The notes below the pieces were generated by a model. The model was not told where the DNA came from and did not search any database. It was given only the letters and a program-made list of their open reading frames with translations. A program made the translations under genes and the position numbers. Positions 24,720-33,116 of a stretch of DNA of 36,211 nt are shown here, piece by piece. Within the stretch, counting starts at the first letter, position 1. Each line of letters opens with the position of its first letter. Source of the DNA: Paludibacteraceae bacterium (GTDB lineage: Bacteria > Bacteroidota > Bacteroidia > Bacteroidales > Paludibacteraceae); assembly GCA_028694215.1 (NCBI GenBank), contig JAQUTW010000023.1:1-36211 (forward strand). The letters run 5' to 3'.

Positions 24720-25893
24720 GGATACCATTTTTTTGATAATGAATGAAACTGATTCCCCGTATTATTAACAGAGCAATAAGTGGGATAAAAGCGGCATGTA
24801 GTATTTGTATTTGGCAAGCTGCTATTATTAACGTTGCCAAGCAGCAAATAATATACAAAATGAAATAGTAAGAGAGAATCCGATAAGTTGGCTTTATACA
24901 TAAACAAATTGCTGCAACTATTGATAAAGGATTGCACCATAATAAATTAAAGTTTTCTTTTACAACGGGATGAATGGAAAAAAACATCAGATAAAATATA
25001 ATGCTCCCTGCTAAACCGATAATCAAAAATAAAATGATATCAAACCATTTATAATAACATTTTTGTTTCCATTCGATAAAAAATAGAATACCGCTTGCAA
25101 TAGTTAAAAGTATCATTATAAAAATAGGTGATATCAGAAATGGACTTTCGTTATTTTGGGATTGCGGAGTTGCTTCAAATAAAGTTTCGGTAGTGGTTAC
25201 CAAAGGCTTTTTTGTACCGAGAGTGTCGGTTTTGTATGTGTGGTCGAATAAGTATTTCGTGTATAAAGGGAAAGCAACGGTTTCCATTATGCCGATTGGT
25301 TGGTCGGATAAACTGCTTACAACCAAATCAATGCCGAAACGCAGCCAATTGTTGTAGCCGACATATTCTTCTATGATGTTTCTGTAAGTTGTGGTGGTGT
25401 CCGGAAGGTCGAATGTGATTTTTTCCGATTGATTATTCAGAATCAGATAAAAAGGACGTGTGGCGCAGTTGTCGAAAATAAAGTTGTAGCGATAGATACG
25501 ATTTTCCGGTCGATAATTTTCGAGGAGTGCATTGTAAATAAGTTGTTTTTCTTGTGTAGTGAGATTCAGCAGTTGCTCATATACTGTGGAATTGCGACTT
25601 TGGTATTCAGGCATAAAATAGCGAAAAGGCAAGGATCCAAGTTGGTAGTCGGTTTCACCTTTTACAAAAAGTGCTATAAAATGGTCGGATGAAAAATCGA
25701 AAATGCCGTAATGAAAGACAATATCCAACGGAAGTTGTGGATCGCATATGCGTATGGCAGTATGACCAAATTTGGCATAGACATTTGGTCCCGGTTCACA
25801 TGTAATCAGACCAATTGTACTTTGGTCTGAAAGTTGTGCAAAGGAATTTATGGCAATGAGCCATCCACAAACTACAATGACAATTCTTTTCAT
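24709..25893 (-). CDS. DUF4105 (Lnb N-terminal-like) periplasmic domain protein with membrane tail
   Basis: A 394-residue protein: signal peptide (1-19), a periplasmic DUF4105 domain (about 22-235) with the conserved GHTAIRI, FHYGIFDF, LGSLPFRYFMPEY and FDNCATRPFYL blocks, then four or five membrane helices (about 250-385). The conserved His and Cys (GH and DNC) suggest, but do not prove, a papain-like hydrolase. It starts 4 bp after the glucosaminidase gene and overlaps the PafA-like gene, so all three are almost surely one operon for the cell envelope. Confidence 0.82.
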   Translation of the reverse strand: MKRIVIVVCGWLIAINSFAQLSDQSTIGLITCEPGPNVYAKFGHTAIRICDPQLPLDIVFHYGIFDFSSDHFIALFVKGETDYQLGSLPFRYFMPEYQSRNSTVYEQLLNLTTQEKQLIYNALLENYRPENRIYRYNFIFDNCATRPFYLILNNQSEKITFDLPDTTTTYRNIIEEYVGYNNWLRFGIDLVVSSLSDQPIGIMETVAFPLYTKYLFDHTYKTDTLGTKKPLVTTTETLFEATPQSQNNESPFLISPIFIMILLTIASGILFFIEWKQKCYYKWFDIILFLIIGLAGSIIFYLMFFSIHPVVKENFNLLWCNPLSIVAAICLCIKPTYRILSYYFILYIICCLATLIIAACQIQILHAAFIPLIALLIIRGISFIHYQKNGIHAK

Positions 25894-25897
25894 TTTT

Positions 25898-26836
25898 TTA
25901 GCGCAATTTTAAAATCATGCCGACTTTTGCCGGCGTTCCGTATTCCATCTCATTCATTTTGTAGAGCGATTTGAGACGTATGCCGTATTGCTGCGAAATG
26001 GAGTGCATAGATTCGTAGGCAGTGACGGTGTGCTGTGTAAACTGTTCTTCTGCTTTTGTTCTTTTGAGCCATAAATATATAAAATCGCCTCGATGCAAGG
26101 TTACAGCTTCTGCCATATCGTTGTAGTAAAGCAGATTTTTTTCTGAGATGCCTAATTCTTGAGAGAGATTCGCAATGCTGTTTTCGTCGTCCATTACGCG
26201 TATGCAGTGTATTCCGTTATTATTGGTTTCTACATAGCCAAATAATCGGTCACTGTTGATTACTGCAGGCTTTTTTTCTTCCACGGTTTCCAAATTTTTC
26301 ATGTCCTCTTTGCGACTTTCTTCAGTAGGTTTTACAGTATCAAAACGGTACAATTCATAATCTTCGATGAGTTTTACCAATTTGGCAGGGTATTTAGGGT
26401 CGGTGGCATAACCGGCTATGCGTAAGCCGTTTGCCCAAGCTTTATAATCTGTGATGTCGTAGTCGAACAGAAATGCGTAGCGTTGTTTTTTTAAAAATAG
26501 AGAGTGGTCTTCGTATGAATCCAATGCTTTATCATATTTTCTAAAACACTCGTCGTGGCGTTCGTCATCGTGGTAAATAATGTCGCCTGTCCAGCCATTT
26601 GAGCATTTTATACCGAAATGGTTGTTTCCTGCTGTTGCCAAGCGACTTTTGCCCGCACTGGATTCTAATAAGCCTTGTGCAAGAGTGACACTGGCAGGAA
26701 TTTTGTGGCGATCTTGTTCAATAACAGCTAATTTTGAATATTGTTCAATATAGGCTTCGTAGTCGGCATTACGTTGCTGTGAAAAAATATAAGTTGTTGA
26801 AAACAAGACTGTTGTAATAATAAAAATCTTCTTCAT
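25898..26836 (-). CDS. Secreted glucosaminidase with two LysM domains
   Basis: A 312-residue peptidoglycan hydrolase. The signal peptide (1-19, MKKIFIITTVLFSTTYIFS) precedes a glucosaminidase domain (PF01832, about 28-165). Its marks are PASVTLAQGLLESSAGKSRLA with the catalytic Glu, NNHFGIKC, DSYEDHSLFL and GYATDPKYPAKL. After a Lys/Glu-rich linker come two LysM wall-binding repeats (about 205-255 and 265-311, the second HTVTAYESMHSISQQYGI). It cleaves the glycan chain next to N-acetylglucosamine. It leads the three-gene envelope operon and has a promoter box 35 bases upstream. Confidence 0.92.
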   Translation of the reverse strand: MKKIFIITTVLFSTTYIFSQQRNADYEAYIEQYSKLAVIEQDRHKIPASVTLAQGLLESSAGKSRLATAGNNHFGIKCSNGWTGDIIYHDDERHDECFRKYDKALDSYEDHSLFLKKQRYAFLFDYDITDYKAWANGLRIAGYATDPKYPAKLVKLIEDYELYRFDTVKPTEESRKEDMKNLETVEEKKPAVINSDRLFGYVETNNNGIHCIRVMDDENSIANLSQELGISEKNLLYYNDMAEAVTLHRGDFIYLWLKRTKAEEQFTQHTVTAYESMHSISQQYGIRLKSLYKMNEMEYGTPAKVGMILKLR

Positions 26837-26871
26837 AATTCATAAGAAATAAGTTAGTTACCAAAATCCCA

Positions 26872-26879
26872 CAAAGATA
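26872..26879 (-). promoter_or_regulatory. -7 box of the glucosaminidase operon
   Basis: The minus strand reads TATCTTTG, a full match, 35 bases before the ATG at 26836. The -33 element is not clear. Confidence 0.55.
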
Positions 26880-26972
26880 CTGATTTTTCTTGTATTTGGA
26901 TAATAGCGAACACTTTAATGTTTTAGATTATGTCTTTAATGGTAGGTTTTCTGTTAAATCACTTTTTTTTTC

Positions 26973-26980
26973 TACCTTTG
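26973..26980 (+). promoter_or_regulatory. -7 box of the MMPL exporter gene
   Basis: TACCTTTG, a full match, lies 34 bases before the ATG at 27015. The expected -33 position is T-rich only (around 26947-26950). Confidence 0.55.
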
Positions 26981-27014
26981 TATTTCTATTCTACAAATAA
27001 AATAGAAGTACACT

Positions 27015-29489
27015 ATGGATAAAATATTCATTCCGATTTATCATTTCTTTGAACGTTATAAGTGGTTGATGTACGCGTTGCTGATTGTCAGTAGCATAGT
27101 ATTTGTATGGTTTGGTTTGCAGGTAAATTACGAAGAGGATATATCAAAACTTTTACCGCAAACCGAGAAAGCTTCCGAAAGTGAATTGGCATTTAGTAAT
27201 TTGCGTGTGAAGGATAAAATCTTTATGCAGATTGTGGCAAAAGGAGGGCAGACAGATCCTGAACATTTGGGAAATGTGTGCGATATCTTTATCGAACATT
27301 TGCTGGAAAAGGATACTGCTACCAACTATATTGCCAATGTACTTTACAAAATAGATGATGATGTGCTTGTGATGGCAATGGATTACGCGCTGATGCATGT
27401 TCCTACATTTGTGGATACAACTCTGTATGCGAAAATAGATGCGCAGTTGACACAGACTGCCATTGACAGCCAAATGGTAAAAAATAAGGCGTTTTTGATG
27501 GCGGATTATGACGGTTCAAAATCAGAACTTGTTAGTCAAGACCCGTTGGCATTGCGTAATGTTCTGTTAGGTTCGGCAAAAGCATTGGCAGGTGGCTTTA
27601 CCGTAGTTAATCAACATTTTTTTACGTCTGATACGACTGTGATATTGGCATTTCTCTCGCCAAATTTTAAGTCGTTGGATTCCAAGTCGGGAACTTGTCT
27701 GGTAAATATGTTGGAGGAAGAAATAAGTAAATTCAATGCCGAACATCCCGATATGGAAATTCTGTTTCATGGAGCTCCTGTGCAAAGTGTTTTTAATTCC
27801 CGTCAAATTAAAAAAGATTTGATACTGACAATGGGATTGTCGTTGTTGATTATCTGTATTGTGATTGGTTTTTGCTTTAAAAATAAATCTACTTTGCCTA
27901 TGTTGCTTTTACCCGTAATTTACGGAACGTTTTTTGCTTTGGCGTGTATGTCTTGGATTCAGGGTGGAATGTCGTTGTTAGCAATAGGCATCGGTGCAAT
28001 AGTTTTGGGTGTGGCTTTAAGTTATTGTTTACACATACTTACCCATTATAAATATGTGAGTGACCCGATACAGGTACTTAAAGACGAATCTACGCCTGTT
28101 TGTTTGGGTTGTCTTACAACTATCGGGGCATTTATGGGATTGATGTTTACGCAGAGTGATTTACTTAAAGATTTTGGGTTATTTGCTTCGTTGGCACTTG
28201 TTGGCACTACATTGTTTGTATTGGTGTTTTTGCCACATTTTTTCAGACTGGAGAAAAACAAACGTTCCGCAAAAGCATTTGCTTTTCTTGATAAGGTGAA
28301 CTCATATCCGCTCGACCGTAAAAAATGGCTTATTCTTGCTATTTCTGTTGTATGTCTTGTTTGTATTTATACATCAAATTGGGTTACATTTGATAGTGAT
28401 TTGAAGCATATCGGTTATTATGAACCGAATGTAATGCGTTCGCAAAAACTCTATGCCGAAAAGAATAATGATGGTTTTGCTTCTATGTATTATGCTGCTG
28501 CCGCCAATGATTTGGATTCGGCTTTGACCTATAATAAAGTAATGTTGAATGTTCTTGATTCATTGGAAAATGTGGGCGTGGTAAAGCAATATTCGAAGAC
28601 GGCGACTTTATTTGTAACTCAGGAGGAACAAACAATGCGCATTGCTGCATGGAAAAACTATTGGTCGCCGGAACGTGTGCGAGATGTACGCAAAAAAATA
28701 GCTGTTGCAGCACGAAAGAATGATTTACAACCGTCCATATTTGAGCCTTTTTTCATTCTTGTTGAATCTGATTATGAGCCGGAGTCGCTATACGATGCGG
28801 GAGTGTTGCCGGAGAGTATGTTGTCGAATTTTGTAGAAGAAACTGATGGTCATTTTATGGTATTCACCTCGGTACTGATGCCCGATACTTTGAAAATGGT
28901 TGTAAATAATGCAGTGGCAGCACAATCGCATAGCGTGGTAATCGACCCGTTTTATTACACGAATGACATGGTGCAAATTATCCATAATGATTTTAATATT
29001 GTTTTATTGATTTCGTCGATTTTTGTATTTATTGTTTTGCTAATTTCGTTCCGTAGCTTGTCGCGTGCGCTTTTGGCGTTTCTTCCTATGTTTCTTAGTT
29101 GGTATGTGGTGCAAGGTATTATGGGCATTTTTGGCTTGCAGTTCAATTTAATCAATATCATTGTTTCATCTTTTATTTTCGGTATAGGTGTAGATTACAG
29201 TATTTTTGTGATGGACGGTTTGCTGGCCGATACGCGCCGTAACGATAGAACTTTACTTACGTATCATAAAACGGCAATTCTTTTCTCGGCGTTTGTGTTG
29301 ATTGTTGTTGTGGCATCGTTGTTATTTGCTACACACCCCGCCATTAAATCAATTGGCATCAGTACGTTGATAGGAATGACTTCTACAGTGGCAATATCTT
29401 ATACCTTACAGCCGTTTTTGTTTCGTATTTTGATGAAAAGTAAACTTTTTTCTAAAAAGTTTGGTAGAAAACCGCGATTTCGAAAATAA
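27015..29489 (+). CDS. MMPL/RND-superfamily exporter
   Basis: An 824-residue inner-membrane transporter with the duplicated RND layout. Each half has one helix (about 17-37 and 435-453), a large periplasmic loop, then a group of five helices (about 265-405 and 660-805). The second group contains FGIGVDYSIFVMDG, the conserved GxxxD motif of the family. It lacks the funnel domain of true multidrug RND pumps and has no adaptor or outer-membrane channel gene beside it, as in exporters of lipids and polyenes. It heads a plus-strand series with two CrtI-like oxidoreductases, FabG and a LolA-like carrier, the same exporter-carrier pairing seen in aryl-polyene clusters. The cargo is inferred, not shown. 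Confidence 0.85.
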   Translation: MDKIFIPIYHFFERYKWLMYALLIVSSIVFVWFGLQVNYEEDISKLLPQTEKASESELAFSNLRVKDKIFMQIVAKGGQTDPEHLGNVCDIFIEHLLEKDTATNYIANVLYKIDDDVLVMAMDYALMHVPTFVDTTLYAKIDAQLTQTAIDSQMVKNKAFLMADYDGSKSELVSQDPLALRNVLLGSAKALAGGFTVVNQHFFTSDTTVILAFLSPNFKSLDSKSGTCLVNMLEEEISKFNAEHPDMEILFHGAPVQSVFNSRQIKKDLILTMGLSLLIICIVIGFCFKNKSTLPMLLLPVIYGTFFALACMSWIQGGMSLLAIGIGAIVLGVALSYCLHILTHYKYVSDPIQVLKDESTPVCLGCLTTIGAFMGLMFTQSDLLKDFGLFASLALVGTTLFVLVFLPHFFRLEKNKRSAKAFAFLDKVNSYPLDRKKWLILAISVVCLVCIYTSNWVTFDSDLKHIGYYEPNVMRSQKLYAEKNNDGFASMYYAAAANDLDSALTYNKVMLNVLDSLENVGVVKQYSKTATLFVTQEEQTMRIAAWKNYWSPERVRDVRKKIAVAARKNDLQPSIFEPFFILVESDYEPESLYDAGVLPESMLSNFVEETDGHFMVFTSVLMPDTLKMVVNNAVAAQSHSVVIDPFYYTNDMVQIIHNDFNIVLLISSIFVFIVLLISFRSLSRALLAFLPMFLSWYVVQGIMGIFGLQFNLINIIVSSFIFGIGVDYSIFVMDGLLADTRRNDRTLLTYHKTAILFSAFVLIVVVASLLFATHPAIKSIGISTLIGMTSTVAISYTLQPFLFRILMKSKLFSKKFGRKPRFRK

Positions 29490-29568
29490 TGAACATAAAA
29501 TGTTTATCATTTGAATTTACAAAAAAAATCACTGAACGGAATTGTTGAATTATTAAATTATTGCTTTA

Positions 29569-31047
29569 TTGGATAGTGTAATTATTATAGGAGGCGGACT
29601 TGGTGGTTTGGAATGTGGCTATATTTTAGCTAAAAACGGCTTTAAGGTAACGGTGCTTGAACACGATATGCAGATAGGCGGATGCTTGCAAACATTTAAA
29701 CGTGGGACGGCATTGTTTGATACCGGCTTTCATTATGTAGGCGGTTTGAGCGAAGGGCAATCTTTGCACACGTTGTTTCGCTATTTTGATTTGCTGGATT
29801 TGCCTTGGCAGCAGTTGGATACCGATTGTTTTGATGAAGTTATTATTGGTAATCGTTCTTTCCCGTTTGCAAATGGTTACGACCATTTTGTAGAACGTTT
29901 ATCGGAATATTTCCCGCACGAACGTGAGAGTTTAAAAACGTATGTGGCATTTCTTAAAAAAGTTGGCGACCATTTGTTTGACAGCTTTTTACCACGTGAT
30001 ACGACAGAATTTTATTCGGAATCGTTGTTTGCACATTCTGCCTGCCAATTTTTAAACGAAACGATTCATGATCCGCTGTTGCGTAAGGTTTTATCGGGCA
30101 CTTCGCTCAAAATGGAACTGAATGCCGACACTTTGCCTCTTTATATTTTTGCTCAAATAAATAATTCGTTTATTCAAAGTGCGTGGCGGTTGCGTGGCGG
30201 CGGTTCGCAGATAACCGATAAATTGGCGGACAGTATTCGCTCTTTGGGTGGCGAAGTGCGTGTAAAGACCACTGTTACCAAAATGGTGGAAAATAGCGGT
30301 AAAATAACGCAAGTAGAAGTAAATGGGTCGGAAATGTTGACGGCAGACTGGGTTATATCAAGTGTACATCCGGCACATACGCTTGCGCTTGTGGATGAAA
30401 GTAAGTTTTTGAGGCGCATTTACCGTAACCGTATAACCGGTTTGAAAAATACATTTGGAATGTTTACCGCCAATATCCGTTTGAAGCCGGAAATGATGCC
30501 TTATTTTAATCGAAATTTATTTGTACACACATCGGATGCCGATTTGTGGCATATTGATACGCAACGGGTAGAGAGTGTTTTGGTAAGTTGTTCCGTTCCT
30601 GAAAACGAGGTAAAATGTACTTCAAATATTGATTTGCTGACACCGATGTATTGGGACGAGGTGGCTCGTTGGTATGGAACGCCGGTGGGGCATCGAGGTG
30701 AGGATTATGTGGCATTTAAAGCAGATAAAACCGAACAATGTATTCGATTGGTAGAGAAGCAGTTACCAAATTTACGTGAGGCGATAGATCGCATTTTTAC
30801 AAGTACTCCGTTGTCGTATCAACATTACACACTTACGACAGAAGGTTCGGCATATGGTATTCGTAAAGATTATAATAACCCTATGGGAACGGTCTTGACT
30901 CCACGTACGCCAATTTCTAATTTACTCTTGACAGGACAAAATTTGAATTTGCATGGAATATTAGGTGTTTCCATGACGTCATTTTTTACCTGTGCAGAAA
31001 TTCTCGGAATGGAAACAATAGTCAAACAGTTGAACTTAAAAAAGTAA
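29569..31047 (+). CDS. FAD-dependent oxidoreductase, CrtI / retinol-saturase-like (first copy)
   Basis: A 492-residue flavoprotein. It opens with the dinucleotide-binding fold VIIIGGGLGGLECGYILAKNG directly at the N-terminus, then IGGCLQTFKR and DTGFHYVGGL, and closes with LLLTGQNLNLHGILGVSMTS, the second FAD site typical of phytoene desaturases and retinol saturases (COG1233). Family members add or remove double bonds in polyenes or fatty chains. The start is a TTG at 29569: the frame has a stop 13 bases upstream and no ATG before the FAD motif. It lies 79 bp after the exporter and 45 bp before fabG, same strand. Confidence 0.85.
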   Translation: MDSVIIIGGGLGGLECGYILAKNGFKVTVLEHDMQIGGCLQTFKRGTALFDTGFHYVGGLSEGQSLHTLFRYFDLLDLPWQQLDTDCFDEVIIGNRSFPFANGYDHFVERLSEYFPHERESLKTYVAFLKKVGDHLFDSFLPRDTTEFYSESLFAHSACQFLNETIHDPLLRKVLSGTSLKMELNADTLPLYIFAQINNSFIQSAWRLRGGGSQITDKLADSIRSLGGEVRVKTTVTKMVENSGKITQVEVNGSEMLTADWVISSVHPAHTLALVDESKFLRRIYRNRITGLKNTFGMFTANIRLKPEMMPYFNRNLFVHTSDADLWHIDTQRVESVLVSCSVPENEVKCTSNIDLLTPMYWDEVARWYGTPVGHRGEDYVAFKADKTEQCIRLVEKQLPNLREAIDRIFTSTPLSYQHYTLTTEGSAYGIRKDYNNPMGTVLTPRTPISNLLLTGQNLNLHGILGVSMTSFFTCAEILGMETIVKQLNLKK

Positions 31048-31092
31048 CATTATAGAATTACAGTGATTAAACTTATTAACTTATTATAAATT

Positions 31093-31821
31093 ATGAAGTA
31101 CGCGTTAGTAACAGGAGGTAGCCGCGGAATTGGTCGCGCGGTGTGTGTAAAATTGGCCACAATGGGTTATTGTGTGGTAGTAAATTATGTATCGAATGAA
31201 GCAGAAGCCCAAAAAACGCTTCAACTGATTGCGGAAGCAGGCAGCATCGGCGAATTGCTTAAGTTTGATGTCAGTGATACCGCGGCTGCCACAGCTGCCA
31301 TAGAAAGTTGGCAGGAAGCTCATCAGGGCGAATATATCGAAGTTGTTGTAAATAATGCAGGCATTCGTAAAGATAATTTAATGCTTTGGATGGAACCTGA
31401 AGATTGGTATAAAGTATTGGGAATCAGCTTGAATGGGTTCTATAATGTAACACGTCCGTTGCTTAAAACAATGTTGTTGAAGAAATATGGTCGTATTATC
31501 AACATGGCTTCACTTTCAGGTCTGAAAGGTTTGCCCGGTCAATGCAATTATTCGGCAGCAAAGGGTGGACTTATAGCTTCCACCAAGGCATTGGCACAAG
31601 AAGTAGGACGTAAAGGCGTAACGGTAAATGCTATTGCTCCGGGTTTTGTGAAGACCGATATGGTCGATGGTCTTGACGAAGCAGAGTTGAAAAAAACAAT
31701 TCCACTCAATCGTTTTGGTGAACCGGAAGAAATTGCGGCATTGGTTGGCTTTCTTGCCTCAAAAGAAGCCGGTTATATTACGGGAGAATGTATCTCAATT
31801 AATGGAGGATTGTATTCTTGA
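31093..31821 (+). CDS. fabG: 3-oxoacyl-[acyl-carrier-protein] reductase (FabG family)
   Basis: A 242-residue short-chain dehydrogenase. The NADPH site TGGSRGIGRA is at residues 7-16, VNNAG near 90, catalytic Ser in NMASLSGLKG, the YSAAK motif (Tyr-x3-Lys) near 154, and the C-terminus ends GYITGECISINGG. It reduces 3-oxoacyl-ACP in fatty-acid or polyketide-type chain building. The N-terminal half (TTDxxx loop NKDAE equivalent) differs from housekeeping FabG, and the position between a CrtI-like enzyme and a LolA-like carrier points to a pathway-specific copy like ApeQ of aryl-polyene clusters. Confidence 0.87.
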   Translation: MKYALVTGGSRGIGRAVCVKLATMGYCVVVNYVSNEAEAQKTLQLIAEAGSIGELLKFDVSDTAAATAAIESWQEAHQGEYIEVVVNNAGIRKDNLMLWMEPEDWYKVLGISLNGFYNVTRPLLKTMLLKKYGRIINMASLSGLKGLPGQCNYSAAKGGLIASTKALAQEVGRKGVTVNAIAPGFVKTDMVDGLDEAELKKTIPLNRFGEPEEIAALVGFLASKEAGYITGECISINGGLYS

Positions 31822-31852
31822 CGAATGATAACTAAATAAAATTCATATAGTT

Positions 31853-32470
31853 ATGATGAAAATACTATTGTTCTTATGTTTGTTTGCAAGCATGACATTG
31901 TCGGCTCAGGATAATGTGATGTTGGATAAGATAAAGAAAAAAAATGCGGCATACAACGCCATAGAGTGTGCTTTTACACAAGAAAAAACCATTGCAGCCA
32001 CAAACACAAAACAACATTTGGCAGGAACGCTCTATTTTGAACGCGCCGACAAAATGGCTATGCACTACACGCAACCGGCAACAGATTTGTTAATAATAAA
32101 CGGTACAAAATTTTATATGGCAAGAGGAACACGGAAAAATTTGTTTGATACAAGTAAAAATGCGCCAATGTTCAGTTTATCAAATACCTTGCTCAATTGT
32201 ATGATGGGAAACTTAACGGATTTGGCAAAGCAGAACAATGCTGATTTAGCGACGTCGAAAACTACCAAATATGATGTGGTTACAATGACTGCCCGCAAAA
32301 AAGCAGTTAGAGGTTACAGTAAAATAATGTTGTGGTATGATGTCAAGGATTCTTCACTTTGCATGATGCAAATGGATGAATTTGCCGGAAATAGTACACT
32401 TTATACAATGGTTAATAAAAAAACTAATGGTAAAATTGCATCAGATAGATTTGCTGTCCCGAAAAAATAA
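31853..32470 (+). CDS. LolA-like outer-membrane lipoprotein carrier
   Basis: A 205-residue periplasmic protein: signal peptide (1-18, ending MTLSAQ), then a LolA/LppX half-barrel fold with CAFTQEKTIAATNTKQHLAGTLYFERADKMAMHY, the usual LolA front face, followed by PATDLLIINGTKFYM. LolA proteins carry lipoproteins or other greasy molecules across the periplasm. Pathway-specific LolA copies accompany MMPL exporters in aryl-polyene and flexirubin clusters, and this one follows fabG by 31 bp. A second ATG one codon on (31856) is equally possible. Confidence 0.83.
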   Translation: MMKILLFLCLFASMTLSAQDNVMLDKIKKKNAAYNAIECAFTQEKTIAATNTKQHLAGTLYFERADKMAMHYTQPATDLLIINGTKFYMARGTRKNLFDTSKNAPMFSLSNTLLNCMMGNLTDLAKQNNADLATSKTTKYDVVTMTARKKAVRGYSKIMLWYDVKDSSLCMMQMDEFAGNSTLYTMVNKKTNGKIASDRFAVPKK

Positions 32471-32481
32471 CATTGTACCTT

Positions 32482-32985
32482 ATGAAACATATTTTATGCT
32501 TGTCGCTTTTTTGCTTAATTGCAACTTTCTCATTTTCAGAAACTTCGTCGGAATGTCCGCGTAATAAAACGGATTGCAGGGGCGAATGTGGGCGAATGAT
32601 TGATGAAAACAACGACAACTTTTGCGATTATGGTAACTTGTCGCAGCCCAAAAAGAACAAATCACCTTATTGTTTGTTTGAAATAATCGGTGGCGTTATG
32701 TTACTGTATCTATTGTCGCAACTGTTTGTAAAACGTCGTATTTATACCAAGATAACACACCGCAAAATATGGAATTATCTCCTGCTTGTTACGTTTCTGA
32801 TTTCAGGACTGCTTGGTTTGTTGCTGGTTGTATTAATCAACTTTGACATAGATACAACTTATTATCGACATTATCTGGTTTGGCATGTAGATGTCGGCAT
32901 TGCAATGTCTGTTGTTGCCATTGTTCATTTCTTATGGCATTGGAATTATTATTTTCCTCAAAATAAGAAGCATAAAACGCTTTGA
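32482..32985 (+). CDS. Small membrane protein with Cys-rich calcium-loop motif and paired His (DUF4405-like?)
   Basis: About 167 residues. A signal-like segment (1-19) is followed by a Cys-rich patch C25-x6-C32-x3-C36-G-R then DENNDNFCD (41-49), an EF-hand-like DxNxDxxxD loop; this resembles the CGRYvDxDGDGxCD motif of some membrane-bound redox proteins. Three membrane helices follow (about 66-85, 98-120, 133-155). The last region carries H-x5-H and VHFLWHW, histidines placed as in cytochrome b-like DUF4405 proteins, so heme binding is possible. The ATG at 32482 was chosen over a TTG at 32473. It begins 11 bp after the LolA-like gene. It may supply electrons to the neighbouring desaturase-like enzymes; this is speculation from position. 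Confidence 0.65.
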   Translation: MKHILCLSLFCLIATFSFSETSSECPRNKTDCRGECGRMIDENNDNFCDYGNLSQPKKNKSPYCLFEIIGGVMLLYLLSQLFVKRRIYTKITHRKIWNYLLLVTFLISGLLGLLLVVLINFDIDTTYYRHYLVWHVDVGIAMSVVAIVHFLWHWNYYFPQNKKHKTL

Positions 32986-33056
32986 TTTTCAGCTGTTCAT
33001 TATCAATTTTTATGGTATTTTTTATTTTGGTATAGTATTATTCGTCATAGATTATA

Positions 33057-33064
33057 TATCTTTG
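33057..33064 (+). promoter_or_regulatory. -7 box of the second oxidoreductase gene
   Basis: TATCTTTG, a full match, lies 52 bases before the ATG at 33117. The -33 element is unclear. It would allow the oxidoreductase and the following DUF2027 gene to be expressed apart from the upstream series. Confidence 0.5.
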
Positions 33065-33116
33065 TAGTAACCAAAAACGAGTGTCGGAGGACACAACCAA
33101 AACAATTTATACCAAA

